Of a stretch of DNA of 64,000 nt, positions 1 to 9,663 are shown in pieces. Each line of letters begins with the position of its first letter. Within the stretch, counting starts at the first letter, position 1. This stretch comes from Bacteroidia bacterium (GTDB lineage: Bacteria; Bacteroidota; Bacteroidia; Chitinophagales; JAUHXS01). The stretch lies in contig JAUHXS010000002.1 in NCBI GenBank assembly GCA_030426955.1, positions 124,001 to 188,000 on the forward strand, in the 5' to 3' direction. Under the pieces are notes generated by a model, which was given only the letters and a program-made list of their open reading frames with translations, searched no databases and was not told the DNA's origin. The position numbers and the translations under genes were made by a program.

Positions 1-2270
1 TCTGTGATAGTTACAAACTGGGTAGCTTTAGATGTGCAAGAGTTGCCATCAGTATAAGTATACGTTACCTTAATTTGAGGAGGTGATGGTGAGAATAATC
101 CAGGATCAAAAATACTGTCAAAAATAATGTTAGACGAAAAGTCTCCTCCTGAAGGGATACCATGAATGGTATCAGGTGCATTATCCACTCTATAAACAGT
201 ATTTAGTCCAATAATATTTACCGCACTAGAATCATATACAATGACTTCAGCAGAGTCTTTTACAATACATCCTGAAAGATCTGTGTAAGTGTATCTTATA
301 ATATTGCTTGATCCTCCTATACTACTATTTGCATTGCTAGGAATAAAGGTACCATTGATATTGTTTCCTGTATTCGTAACAGCCGACACAGGGTTTCCTG
401 AAAAAATTGCTGTTCCTCCAGCAGGAGAAAAGGAGCCTGTCAAGGCAATGTTATTGCCATTAATACAAGCTTGTGTTGGAGAACTCGTGATAGATGCTGT
501 TGAGTTTGATATTTCTATCCGAATTGGATCTGTATATTGAGTTTGTCCTGCACTTTGAACTCTTCTTCTATACCACCTATCTGCAGTTAATGTTGCTGAG
601 GATGTATAGGTAGGGTCGTCACCAGATCCTCCTGAAATGTTGCTCCAGTTTAGTCCATTATTGTCAGAGTATTGCCATCTATAATTATACGAGCCGTTAC
701 CCCCTGTAGGTGAAATTAGTTCTAAGAAGGGGTCTGGAGTCTCTCCACTACAAATTGTATCACTATATCCTACACTTCCTGGATCTAAACAGTTCCCATC
801 ATCGATATTGACTGAGGCACTATCGATACAGCCATTATTATCTGTGATATAAGCAGTGTAATCACCAGCATACAGATTTGTAGCTACAGAATCATTCAGC
901 CCACCATCATGACTCCATGAGTAAGTATATGGTAATGTTCCTCCTGTACCATCTACCTCAGCACCACCTTCATCGGCGTTACAAGTAGAGACATCTGTGC
1001 TGTCAATCATTGTTGCCACTAACTGTGTTGGTTGGGTAATTAGGAAGGCTACTGTATCTCGGCATCCATTTCCATCTAATATATAGGCCTCATATGAAGC
1101 AGGGATCAAATTCTTTGCCGTATCGTTATTGAGCCCACCATTGTGACTCCATGAGTAGGTATATGGTCCATCTCCACCTGAAACACCCGTGATGGCTTGT
1201 CCATCTCCAACTCCAAAGCAAGAAACATCAATAGTGTCTATTGGTAAAAAAACTAAATTAGTTGAGGGCTCATTTATTGTAACAGAAGCACTATCAATAC
1301 AGCCATTATTATCAGTTACGTATGCTGTATAATTTCCTGCTGCTAGATTACTCGCTACAGTGTTATTTAAACCTCCGTTGTGACTCCACGAATAGGTATA
1401 TGGATTGGTGCCTCCTGTAGCACTTGAAATTTCAGCTGCTCCTGTATTATCATCCTTACAGGCAATATCTGTACTATCCAACATACTGATATTTAAAACA
1501 GCTATTGGTTGGGAAATATTTACCATTATACTGGTATCCTTACATCCGCTATTATCAGTTACGTAAACCTCGTAGTTTCCTGTGGTTAAATTTTTAGCCG
1601 TATCGCTATTGAGTCCTCCGTTATGACTCCATGAATAGGTATATGGTGCGTCTCCTCCTGTTGGAGTGGCTACAATTTGACCATCACTTCCATTAAAACA
1701 AGACACATCTATACTATCAGATATCGTTGCAACAGGATCAAATGAGGACAATGCTCCATGGCTCACCATATCTACAGGCCAATCTCCAATGATAAAATTT
1801 CCTGATGTTAGTAATATATTTCCTGTTGCAGGTCCTGAGATAGCTTTTATTTGAAGACCACTAATCGTAATAGAATCAAACTGTGAATTCGTATTTTCGA
1901 TTCTGTACCTTAATACAATAGAGTCTTGATACACATATACATAAGATGAATCTGCTTGGGTGTCAAAATTACCATTTAATAAAAGACCAATGCTTCCTAA
2001 TCCATAGCTAGAATCTGGCTTGAATTGAAATTGAGCAGGAGCTTTAAATGTAATGTAAGCACTTCCTGTAGTATCGTCAGTTGTTTCACCGACTCTGATA
2101 TCATTTATACCTGCTGCTGTGCCATCTTCAAAAATTTGGATATCTCCTAGCGTTACAAAGTCATTACCTACACATAGCCCTGTTCCATTAGTGGCTGGAA
2201 AAACATCTACAGAATCTGCGTACAGTAAATGGGTAAGAAGGGATAATATTAAAAGTGAAAAGTATCTCAT
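1..2270 (-). CDS. SprB-repeat surface protein, 3' end outside the window
   Basis: An open frame runs from an ATG at 2270 off the left edge (756 codons visible, no stop). It begins with a signal peptide (MRYFSLLILSLLTHLLYA). A roughly 150-residue region follows with the look of an adhesin-type beta domain. Then come four tandem copies of the SprB repeat, each about 80 residues, with the hallmarks DVSCFNGSDG, PYTYSWSHNGGLN, NLxxGNYxxYVTDNxGC. After them is Ig-like material (YRWQYSDNNGLNWS). This is the architecture of T9SS-exported, cell-surface gliding or adhesion proteins of Bacteroidota. A C-terminal sorting domain would be expected outside the window, so export by T9SS is inference. A good TAnnTTTG promoter lies just upstream, so the gene is probably transcribed separately from the operon at 2339-12827. 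Confidence 0.85.
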   Translation of the reverse strand, partial: MRYFSLLILSLLTHLLYADSVDVFPATNGTGLCVGNDFVTLGDIQIFEDGTAAGINDIRVGETTDDTTGSAYITFKAPAQFQFKPDSSYGLGSIGLLLNGNFDTQADSSYVYVYQDSIVLRYRIENTNSQFDSITISGLQIKAISGPATGNILLTSGNFIIGDWPVDMVSHGALSSFDPVATISDSIDVSCFNGSDGQIVATPTGGDAPYTYSWSHNGGLNSDTAKNLTTGNYEVYVTDNSGCKDTSIMVNISQPIAVLNISMLDSTDIACKDDNTGAAEISSATGGTNPYTYSWSHNGGLNNTVASNLAAGNYTAYVTDNNGCIDSASVTINEPSTNLVFLPIDTIDVSCFGVGDGQAITGVSGGDGPYTYSWSHNGGLNNDTAKNLIPASYEAYILDGNGCRDTVAFLITQPTQLVATMIDSTDVSTCNADEGGAEVDGTGGTLPYTYSWSHDGGLNDSVATNLYAGDYTAYITDNNGCIDSASVNIDDGNCLDPGSVGYSDTICSGETPDPFLELISPTGGNGSYNYRWQYSDNNGLNWSNISGGSGDDPTYTSSATLTADRWYRRRVQSAGQTQYTDPIRIEISNSTASITSSPTQACINGNNIALTGSFSPAGGTAIFSGNPVSAVTNTGNNINGTFIPSNANSSIGGSSNIIRYTYTDLSGCIVKDSAEVIVYDSSAVNIIGLNTVYRVDNAPDTIHGIPSGGDFSSNIIFDSIFDPGLFSPSPPQIKVTYTYTDGNSCTSKATQFVTIT
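790..1735 (-). repeat. four tandem SprB-type coding repeats
   Basis: Within the surface-protein gene, four units of about 240 bases encode successive SprB repeats. Each has a Cys-containing start (DVSC, DIAC, DVSC, DVST), a PYTYSWSH core and a DNNGC or similar end. The core is similar even at DNA level (forms of atgactccatgagtaggtat recur four times on the + strand). The fourth unit has lost the first Cys (DVSTCN). Such repeats extend stalk length and are prone to recombination. Confidence 0.8.
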
Positions 2271-2290
2271 TATCAATAATTAATATTGGT

Positions 2291-2298
2291 CAAATTTA
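2291..2298 (-). promoter_or_regulatory. TAAATTTG -7 promoter element
   Basis: Read on the minus strand this is a perfect Bacteroidota -7 element (TAnnTTTG), 21 bases before the ATG of the SprB-repeat gene. A -33 box is not clear. Confidence 0.5.
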
Positions 2299-2338
2299 TA
2301 ACAAAAAGCAACGCAAGTCAATTTTTTGTGCTTGTAGT

Positions 2339-3571
2339 CTAATTGTTTATTAAAAGTGTTCCATTTGCATCTACTTTATAAATGCAAATTTGTGAATTGC
2401 CTCCAAACTCAGAAGTTCCAACAACTACAAAGCCTCCATCGCTAGTTTGTTCTACTGCTCTAGCAATATCATCTCCTTCTCCTCCAAAACGAAGAGGCTC
2501 TCCGATGACGTTAAGATTTTCATCAATAAATACCATAATAATGTCATCATCTTCTTGATTCGTCGGTCTTTGAGCACCAACTACAACGTATCCATTTGAG
2601 GTTGTAGAAAGGGATTGTACGACTTCGTTGGCTGAGGTTTCTATTATTTTTCCTTGTTGTGCCGCTGCAAATTCGTCTAGTTTTACAATGTAAATATTAC
2701 CAGTCGTGCTTTCTGTCTCATCAGAAACATCTGATGTACCAATTATGGTATATCCCGTACTGGTGCTAATAATATCTGCAGCAGTTAAGTTGGATAGGTT
2801 ATCTTTTATTTCTACTCCCTGAAAGTTCTGTCCTCCAAATTCATGATAACCAAAAGGCTGAATTTGCTTTTTGTTGTTTGTACTGTTTAAGAAAATAGTA
2901 CCCAAGTAAACCAGATCACCATTATTACTAATGGCAATGGCATTGGATATATCAGCAGCATCAGGTTTACCCTGAGGTGAGGATAGTCCGATTAGTGTAC
3001 CATCAGAACCAATTTTACCAAAGATCTGATCTGTTGTGTTCAAAATGTCTCCTGTCACCGACACGTTTTCTGTTGTACCCACAAAAATGTAATCGCCAGA
3101 AAGATTTTCTTTAATATCTACACCATAATCCCTATAGCCTGTTGCACCAATATCTTTGTGATCCCAAATAATACTGCCGTCAGCCTTGCTTATTTTCAGT
3201 ATATAAATATTAGAAAAGCCTTGATCACTTTCTTCAATGGAACCAATGATAACGAAGTTACCATCAGATGATAGAATAACCTTTTTTGCATCATCTGTAC
3301 CTACCCCGCCGTAAACCTCATCCCATTCTTTATTACCATTCTTATCCGTTTTGATGACAAATATATTTTGATCAAAACTGCCATCAGGAATGGTTGTGCC
3401 CACAATTACATATCCACCATCTTCGGTTTGTTTTACATCAAATCCATCTTCTTGCCCATCTCCTCCAAAATATTTGATAAATGCCCCAGGGTGATCAACT
3501 TGATTGTCTTTTTTACAACCTAGTATAATTGTGAGAATCAAAAAAAGACAAATATTTATCTTTGCGTTCAT
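2339..3571 (-). CDS. secreted lipoprotein with propeller-like repeats
   Basis: The N-terminus is a lipoprotein signal (hydrophobic stretch followed by LGC then KKD), so it is probably lipid-anchored at Cys19 and may be surface exposed. The rest, about 390 residues, is built from repeats of about 50-60 residues of the form DGGYVIVGTT, DGNFVIIGS, NGYVVVGA, DGGFVVVGTSE. Each is followed by a strand pair (IFVIKTDKNGNKEWD), as in predicted beta-propeller proteins of Bacteroidota. No catalytic motif is visible. Its ATG overlaps the stop codon of the upstream outer-membrane gene by four bases, which indicates translational coupling. It is the last gene of the nSTAND/SpoIIE operon. A role as an extracellular sensor or ligand-binding partner of that barrel is inference. 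Confidence 0.75.
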   Translation of the reverse strand: MNAKINICLFLILTIILGCKKDNQVDHPGAFIKYFGGDGQEDGFDVKQTEDGGYVIVGTTIPDGSFDQNIFVIKTDKNGNKEWDEVYGGVGTDDAKKVILSSDGNFVIIGSIEESDQGFSNIYILKISKADGSIIWDHKDIGATGYRDYGVDIKENLSGDYIFVGTTENVSVTGDILNTTDQIFGKIGSDGTLIGLSSPQGKPDAADISNAIAISNNGDLVYLGTIFLNSTNNKKQIQPFGYHEFGGQNFQGVEIKDNLSNLTAADIISTSTGYTIIGTSDVSDETESTTGNIYIVKLDEFAAAQQGKIIETSANEVVQSLSTTSNGYVVVGAQRPTNQEDDDIIMVFIDENLNVIGEPLRFGGEGDDIARAVEQTSDGGFVVVGTSEFGGNSQICIYKVDANGTLLINN

Positions 3572-4614
3572 TTTACTCTTTTAGCTTTGTAAAATTCCCT
3601 TATATAACCTACTGATAAAGAATAATTTTGCATCGTAAAATCGTTGTCTATATATTGAATAGATTCTAGCTCTGGTACTTGATAAAATGTTTTTGCTGTA
3701 GCCATATCGCTAAATCCCATATTATACCTTATACCTGCGAAAATAAAATTGGCTGTATTCAATTTGTATCTGGCTCCTAATTCTAGTAGGAGTGATGGGT
3801 AAAAGTTCTTCCTAATACTTTTTACATCAACAGATGCTAGTTCGACTTCTTGTGCAGACTCAGACTTTAAGTTTCCCGAGATTATTGTTGATGTAAGCAA
3901 TATATTAGCGGTTCCTCCCACCGCACCATATGGACGGAGCTTGAAATCATTAGATTTGAAAAAATACTTGAAATAAATAGGTAACTCTAGCCAAAATTGT
4001 GACTCTGTAAAGCTTTGAGTAAAAGTTTCTTGTAAGTTGTCGTCAGCATAATTATATAATCTTATCGACGCTAATCCTTGGAAGCCAATTCTAGCTCTTT
4101 CAAAAGGATATATTTCAGCCGTGATGCCTCCTTGTAAACCTAGAGGATAGGTGTAATTCGCCTGTTTTTCATCTCTAGATGATTGAGTAGAAATATTATC
4201 GGTGCTGTTATAGAATAGAATATTTAAATAAGATCGGTTGAAGCCTCCACTTGCTCCAAGAGATAGAACAGGAATGGTTTTGAAAGTGGAAAACTTTACA
4301 ACATATTCTTTAGGATCAGCTTCTGGATCAGATTTTTGATCCGGGTCTTCTCCTAAAATCTTTAAAACAATGGTATCAGCATCGGCCTGTCTATCTAGAT
4401 AAATATATGTTTTTGCTAATAGCTTATAAGCCCTGATTTTTTGATCTTTTGTAAAACCATTCTCTAAACACTTGGAAAGGATAGGTTCTACTTTCCTTAT
4501 CCTTCCTTCATCAAAACTTTGTTGAGCTTGTTTGAGTTTTTCCTCACAGTTTTGAGCCTGTGTTCCTAGCAATAAGCCAAACAGTAAAAGAGATAGAATT
4601 AATGACCTAAACAT
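3568..4614 (-). CDS. outer-membrane beta-barrel protein with TPR-like N-terminus
   Basis: I chose the ATG at 4614 because it begins a clean signal peptide (MFRSLILSLLLFGLLLGTQAQ); an upstream in-frame start would overlap the preceding gene. The mature protein starts with a helical repeat region of about 80 residues (CEEKLKQAQQSFDEGRIRK...LAKTYIYLDRQADAD). A PorT/OMP_b-brl-like barrel follows, with alternating aromatic strands (IGFQGLASIRLYNY, FWLELPIYFKYFF, LRPYGAVGGTANILL, FIFAGIRYNMGF). The last strand is YSLSVGYIREFY. The helical part probably sits on the periplasmic side. The gene lies 20 bases after the nSTAND gene and overlaps the lipoprotein gene, so the three are likely made together. 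I do not recognise a named gene. Confidence 0.75.
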   Translation of the reverse strand: MFRSLILSLLLFGLLLGTQAQNCEEKLKQAQQSFDEGRIRKVEPILSKCLENGFTKDQKIRAYKLLAKTYIYLDRQADADTIVLKILGEDPDQKSDPEADPKEYVVKFSTFKTIPVLSLGASGGFNRSYLNILFYNSTDNISTQSSRDEKQANYTYPLGLQGGITAEIYPFERARIGFQGLASIRLYNYADDNLQETFTQSFTESQFWLELPIYFKYFFKSNDFKLRPYGAVGGTANILLTSTIISGNLKSESAQEVELASVDVKSIRKNFYPSLLLELGARYKLNTANFIFAGIRYNMGFSDMATAKTFYQVPELESIQYIDNDFTMQNYSLSVGYIREFYKAKRVK

Positions 4615-4634
4615 AATTTTATATTTGCTTTCAG

Positions 4635-7600
4635 CTAGTTTGTCTCTCCAGCGGGAAGATTGGAGCAAGTTTTTTCATATTTAACGTCTGGGGCAATATA
4701 CTGTTCCCATTCTTTAGGCGTAAAATTTCGTGTGACAAATTCACATATTCTATCAGCCATCAAATCTGTTTTAATAGGATATATTTCTATATTACTTTGT
4801 TTGTCTCCTGTTAGCAGGTAGTTGCCATCATTGCTAAATGCCATAGATAAAATCCAAGAGCTTTCATCTTTTAAAACAACTGGCAAGTCTTCTGGTACAT
4901 TGATGTTCCAAAGTCTTACACTTCCATCTCTACTGGCAGATGCTAATAAGTTGCCATCTGGACTAAAACGGATTTCCATGATCTCAGCTAACTGCCCCGT
5001 AAAGTTGATACTATTATTGGTGTTTTCTAGATCGATTAATTTTACATTACCCTCAACATTTCCGACGGCGAGTTTTCCACCATCTTTACTAAATCGAACT
5101 GCTTGTATATTCTCATTTTGAGGATCTTCGTAAAATACTTCCTGATCGTAATTGTTCTCTCTTTCCCATATTAGGACTTTCCCATCTGATGATCCTCCAG
5201 CTACTAATGTGCCAGCCTGGTTGATAGATAGTGAGTTAATCCACGCGTTTGATGAATTATAAATGGTTCTGTTTTGTTTTGTTTTGATATCCCAAGCCAG
5301 AACCTTTTTGTCTTCACCTGCTGAAATAAGCTCTTTGTTATCTGGAGTGAAGACCAAAGCCCATACTATTCCAGTATGTCCAGATAATAATATTGGTTCA
5401 GCATTTGGTGTTTCTAGATTGTATAAGGCAATATTACTACCTTCATCACCGCAAGCTAGCCACTTCCCATCTTTGCTGATGCTGAGTGTTCTATTAATAA
5501 ATTCGTTTTCTGCAAGCTTAACGGTATAATTTTCAGTGTTATTGATATCCCAGCCTAAAATTTGGCTGTTTGCTCCAGTAGAATATAGTGTATTGTCCGT
5601 AGGACTAAAGACCAAACTTCTTACAGATTCTACGTGTCCTTTCAATTTATTATACCCTTCTTTTTCTAGTGTTTTTAGGGCAAAAAACAGCGCATTATAA
5701 ACATCTGGATCATATTCTTTACCGCCAAATTCAGTATTACTAGTATGTGCTTGCTTTGCCAGTAAAGCTTTAACCTGAGGATCATCTTTGATCTGGTATG
5801 ATTTGATTGCATTTGATTTAGCAATTGTCAACCTTCGTAAAGCTTCTGCTTTATCTCGTTCATTTACAGCAATAGCTCTTTGTTTGTTTGCTTCTTTCGC
5901 ATTCTTTCTTGCAATAAAAGACTGTTCCTCGGCAATTCTTTGCTGCGCCAATGCATTAGCAGCTTCTCTCTCAGCTCTGTCTGCTTCTGCATCTGCAATC
6001 TCTTTCTGCTGTCTCGCATTTTCAGCTTCTTCTTCAGCTCTTTGGGCTGCTGCTACGGCAAGTTGCTCTTGTTCCTTTGCTATTTGCGATTGACGCTCAG
6101 CTTCTTCTGCATTGGCAACGGCTAGTAGCTTTTGCTTTTCTGCTTTTTGTTGTAAATCAAATGCATATACCATAATGATTAAAGAAATAATAGCAGCCGT
6201 TCCCAATATAATCTGTACTACCCTTGCTCTTCTAAGTGCTCGTTTTTGTAACAAAACCCTTTTTTCCTCTTCCGCAGTGTATTCCTTGTAGCTAGTATCA
6301 AGAAACACCATTGCTCTCTCAAATGATGGATTGTGAGGGGTTGCCCAACCAAGTGTTGGCTTTTGTTGTTCTTTCCAGTTGAGTGCTAATTGTAAATCTG
6401 GTGGTCGCCACAATTCGGCATCACCTGTCTGGTATAATGCAGCGGCAGATGAAAGCCTTAAATACAATTGTACTGCTCTGAATTCATCATTTGCCCAATC
6501 ATTCAGGCGATTCCAGTTGTTTAATACAATCTCATTTTGGACGTCAATGACTGTTTTTACACTTATACTTACCTCTTCTGAGGGGTTGATAAAGTTGTTA
6601 CCCTTTTTTCTATATACATCAATAACTGGTTTGACCTGCTCTGCTTCACATTCTAGCCGTGTAACTATTTCACCAAATGCTCTGGGGGTTCTCGAGCTAC
6701 CTTTTGCTCCAGACTTATCTACTATCGTTTTGAAAAGCTTTTCACAAAGTACTTGCTGATCTTCGTTGAAACTATCATAAATTTCATCAGCGTGCGAAGA
6801 AATAGACTTTTCTATACCACCGACAGCCTCATAATGTTTTAACTCTATAGCCCCTGATTGATCTGTTAGATCAGACCAATAATCCCATGTTCGCATCAAA
6901 GCGTGCTGAGCAAGTGGTAATTTTTCTGGGTTCTGTTCTAGTTCTTTCTTTAATAAGTTGGCTAAGTCAGTTGCTAGTTCAACTTTACAAAGTTTTAGTG
7001 GCTCTGTTATGGTTGATGCAATTATGCCACTACTTATTTGAGAAAGGAGGTAGAAACTATTATTAATCAGACCTGCTAATCCATCAAATTGTGCAGCTTC
7101 TCCCATATGTGCTGCTCTCATTGATATAATGAGGCTAATATTGCTAGATTTATCGGCAACGACCTCTATTAAAGAGGCTACAAAAACTTCTTTTTCTTTA
7201 GTATTGATGTCATATTTGAAAACTTCTTCAAACTGATCAATATAAATTAAAACTTTACCATTGCTGACCTGATCTGAGCAGAGTTTACTTAAAGAAATCT
7301 CTTTGTTAAGCAGTTTTTTATAATTGCTTTCAGCTGTCTTTGTATCTATTGCACTGCATAAGTTTTTGAGTGGATCACCGCCTGGTTGTGTTTTGAAAAT
7401 AGACCACCCAGAAGTATACTCCGATATAACGGAACAATTTACTAAAGATGATTTTCCAACAGAGTTATCCCCAAGAACAGCTACAAATCTATTTGTATTT
7501 AGTTTTGAAATAATCTCTTTTCCTTGTCCATCTCTTCCAAAAAATAATTTTGATTCTTGGGATTCAAATGCTCGTAACCCTGGGAAAGGATTACTTAATA

Positions 7601-7652
7601 CATTTCCTTTTGAAACTTTTTTATCTGTTGTAATGGTATTTGTATCTGACAT
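4635..7652 (-). CDS. membrane-anchored nSTAND NTPase with C-terminal WD40 propeller
   Basis: 1005 residues. The N-terminus carries the nSTAND1 signature NPFPGLRAFE followed by FFGRD (residues 21-41). A Walker A GDNSVGKSS (61-69) and a Walker B IYIDQFEE (136-143) follow. The helical ATPase-associated region is complete. A predicted transmembrane helix lies at about 478-499. A long Ala/Glu/Gln-rich coiled coil runs from about 500 to 620, and about seven WD40 repeats fill about 665-985 (GHVESVRSLVFSP, GHTGIVWALVFTPDNKELISAG, MEIRFSPDGNLLASAS). STAND proteins act as ATP-driven switches or oligomerising scaffolds; here the NTPase and propeller lie on either side of one membrane helix. It is preceded by a SpoIIE phosphatase and followed by an outer-membrane barrel in one operon. 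Topology is inferred: cytoplasmic NTPase and periplasmic propeller is the simplest reading, which would span the inner membrane. Confidence 0.85.
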   Translation of the reverse strand: MSDTNTITTDKKVSKGNVLSNPFPGLRAFESQESKLFFGRDGQGKEIISKLNTNRFVAVLGDNSVGKSSLVNCSVISEYTSGWSIFKTQPGGDPLKNLCSAIDTKTAESNYKKLLNKEISLSKLCSDQVSNGKVLIYIDQFEEVFKYDINTKEKEVFVASLIEVVADKSSNISLIISMRAAHMGEAAQFDGLAGLINNSFYLLSQISSGIIASTITEPLKLCKVELATDLANLLKKELEQNPEKLPLAQHALMRTWDYWSDLTDQSGAIELKHYEAVGGIEKSISSHADEIYDSFNEDQQVLCEKLFKTIVDKSGAKGSSRTPRAFGEIVTRLECEAEQVKPVIDVYRKKGNNFINPSEEVSISVKTVIDVQNEIVLNNWNRLNDWANDEFRAVQLYLRLSSAAALYQTGDAELWRPPDLQLALNWKEQQKPTLGWATPHNPSFERAMVFLDTSYKEYTAEEEKRVLLQKRALRRARVVQIILGTAAIISLIIMVYAFDLQQKAEKQKLLAVANAEEAERQSQIAKEQEQLAVAAAQRAEEEAENARQQKEIADAEADRAEREAANALAQQRIAEEQSFIARKNAKEANKQRAIAVNERDKAEALRRLTIAKSNAIKSYQIKDDPQVKALLAKQAHTSNTEFGGKEYDPDVYNALFFALKTLEKEGYNKLKGHVESVRSLVFSPTDNTLYSTGANSQILGWDINNTENYTVKLAENEFINRTLSISKDGKWLACGDEGSNIALYNLETPNAEPILLSGHTGIVWALVFTPDNKELISAGEDKKVLAWDIKTKQNRTIYNSSNAWINSLSINQAGTLVAGGSSDGKVLIWERENNYDQEVFYEDPQNENIQAVRFSKDGGKLAVGNVEGNVKLIDLENTNNSINFTGQLAEIMEIRFSPDGNLLASASRDGSVRLWNINVPEDLPVVLKDESSWILSMAFSNDGNYLLTGDKQSNIEIYPIKTDLMADRICEFVTRNFTPKEWEQYIAPDVKYEKTCSNLPAGETN

Positions 7653-7662
7653 AAGGATGTTT

Positions 7663-9663
7663 TTAATTAAATCTTATTCCTATTACCAATATATCGTCTA
7701 TTTGTCGAATAGAACCTCTCCACTTCTTAATGGTTTCTTTTAAAACTTTCTTTTGTTCATTAAGCGTTTTTTCTTGAATGTCTAGTAACAAGTTTTTAAA
7801 TCTTTTGGTCATAAACTTTTTACTATTCTCCCCACCAAATTGATCGGCATAGCCATCAGAGAAGATATAGAACGTATCTCCTTTGCTAATTTTCAATTCA
7901 TGATTTGTGAAATCACTAGAGTGTGTGATTTCCTGTCCGCCGATGGCAAATTTATTTCCTTTAGTTTCAACAATTTCATTATCTCTTACCAGATATAGAG
8001 GCCTGTAGGCACCAGAATATTCTAGGTGCTTTTTCTTATTGTTTATTTTACACAGAGCTAAATCCATCCCATCTCTACTTTCTGAATCTTCCATATCTTG
8101 CTTTAAAGCTTTTCGAACACCTGAATGCAATTCATCCAGTATTTTAGAAGGTTCAGTGATGCCCTTTTCATTAACTATTTGGTTTAATAAATTATAACCG
8201 ATCATAGACATAAATGCTCCTGGTACGCCATGACCAGTACAGTCTACGGCAGCTATATAGGTGTCCTCTCCTCGATTTGCCATCCAATAGAAGTCACCAC
8301 TAACAATATCCTTAGGTTCGTATAGTACAAATGATTCGGGAAGGCTGTTATCTATTAATTGGTCTGGAGGTAAAATAGCCTCTTGAATTCTTTTTGCATA
8401 TTTGATACTATCCGTTATATCCTGATTCTTTTGCTCTAATTCTAGCTTTTGACCTTCTATTTGTTCTTTTTGCTTATAAATCTCAGCGGTTCTTTCAATA
8501 ACCCTTTGTTCTAGTTCATTATGAGATTTTTCTAATTCATTGATCATTGTGTTGAAGTTCTGAGCTAGTTTTGCAATTTCGTAATTGCCCTCTACTTCTG
8601 CTCTTTCATTCAGATTTCCTTTAGTAATTCGGTCTACTTTTTTTAATAACTTTTCAATAGGGTTGCTGATAAGCTTAGCATTATTAAAAGTTAATATTAA
8701 TAATGCCAATATGGTTACACCAAAAATGATGGAGAATTTTATTAATTCCTGTCTCAAAAGCGCATCTATTTCACTTCTGTCAGATACTACTTGAATAACA
8801 GCGCTATCATATAATTGAGAATTATTTCTATCCATAAAGATGTAATCATAGTGCTTTTTGATACCATCTTCAATCTCTTCAATATAATTGCTTTTTCTCT
8901 CGGTAAAAGTTTTAGCCATTATAGCCTTATGACTTTCTGGGACGTGTGCATCTTGATTGTAAGAAAACTCATTTTCTGCACCTGACCCGATGAAAAGTTC
9001 TACTGATAAGATACTAGCCTGCCTGGCAGAAATATTGTTTAATCGTTTTTTAATAATATCTAGAATGTCATTAGCCTTTTCAGAGTATAAGCCTAACTCA
9101 ATAATGTGTTTTTCATCATTGGTTGGTTGGTAAGAATATTTTTTAAGCTTTTTTGTCTTGTCTTCTATTGAAAATCTCTCTGCAATGAATTTCCCCTCGT
9201 GTAAAATCCCCTTTAAATATTGTTCGTAGCTACTTCCAAACTTAAAAAGGTTTAAGTTTAAGTCTTTCTCAAATGTTGTATTGACAACGATTCCATTCTC
9301 ATTAATGACATAAATATCTTCTAGTGTGGAGTCCATTGATAGTTCCCTTCTCACTTGATCTAAATCTATGCTTTTTACATTAGCCTCAGCGATAAAATAT
9401 TCGTTTGCCAACTTATTACTTAAAGCTTGCATACGTTCGTCAAGCCTTGACTCTATAATTTCTAGTCCAAAATCTTGAAACTGTAGAATACCTTTAATTC
9501 TATCTGATATTATTTCATTTTTTTCTTTCAGATGTTCAACTAAAGCCTGCTTATTATTATGATAATTTATAAACGCCAAAGCAAGCAGTGCGACAATTAC
9601 AGGTAAGATAATGCTGAGCATCAACTGTCTAAATATGGTTGTATTTCTTACCTTTTTTGCCAT
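7663..9663 (-). CDS. HAMP-SpoIIE serine phosphatase (sensor)
   Basis: I start it at the ATG at 9663, which shares one base with the TAA of the upstream gene (TAATG coupling); this gives 666 residues. Order: transmembrane helix about 14-34; an extracytoplasmic sensor of about 270 residues resembling a Cache-type fold; second helix about 307-326; HAMP domain; coiled coil; then a SpoIIE/PP2C catalytic domain from about 455 to the end. The metal-binding acidic residues are intact in VSGDFYW, AAVDCTGHGVPGAFMS, IFSDGYADQFGG and DDILVIGI. It should dephosphorylate a Ser/Thr-phosphorylated partner in response to a periplasmic cue. The natural partners, STAS-type anti-sigma antagonists, are not encoded next to it. 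Operon position suggests it acts with the nSTAND protein 10 bases downstream, but that is inference. Confidence 0.85.
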   Translation of the reverse strand: MAKKVRNTTIFRQLMLSIILPVIVALLALAFINYHNNKQALVEHLKEKNEIISDRIKGILQFQDFGLEIIESRLDERMQALSNKLANEYFIAEANVKSIDLDQVRRELSMDSTLEDIYVINENGIVVNTTFEKDLNLNLFKFGSSYEQYLKGILHEGKFIAERFSIEDKTKKLKKYSYQPTNDEKHIIELGLYSEKANDILDIIKKRLNNISARQASILSVELFIGSGAENEFSYNQDAHVPESHKAIMAKTFTERKSNYIEEIEDGIKKHYDYIFMDRNNSQLYDSAVIQVVSDRSEIDALLRQELIKFSIIFGVTILALLILTFNNAKLISNPIEKLLKKVDRITKGNLNERAEVEGNYEIAKLAQNFNTMINELEKSHNELEQRVIERTAEIYKQKEQIEGQKLELEQKNQDITDSIKYAKRIQEAILPPDQLIDNSLPESFVLYEPKDIVSGDFYWMANRGEDTYIAAVDCTGHGVPGAFMSMIGYNLLNQIVNEKGITEPSKILDELHSGVRKALKQDMEDSESRDGMDLALCKINNKKKHLEYSGAYRPLYLVRDNEIVETKGNKFAIGGQEITHSSDFTNHELKISKGDTFYIFSDGYADQFGGENSKKFMTKRFKNLLLDIQEKTLNEQKKVLKETIKKWRGSIRQIDDILVIGIRFN

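Noticed and set aside
790-1735. Repeated sequence units that could be taken for a CRISPR or satellite array
   Set aside because: They are in one open frame and translate to tandem SprB domains with about 240-base period, so they are coding repeats.
4615-4668. Longer N-terminus for the outer-membrane barrel gene (start at 4668)
   Set aside because: It would place 18 charged residues before a clean signal peptide and overlap the nSTAND gene; the ATG at 4614 is better.
5788-6125. Plus-strand open frames opposite the nSTAND gene
   Set aside because: They are shadows of the Ala/Glu-rich coiled coil, with Ser/Cys/Phe-rich nonsense translation.
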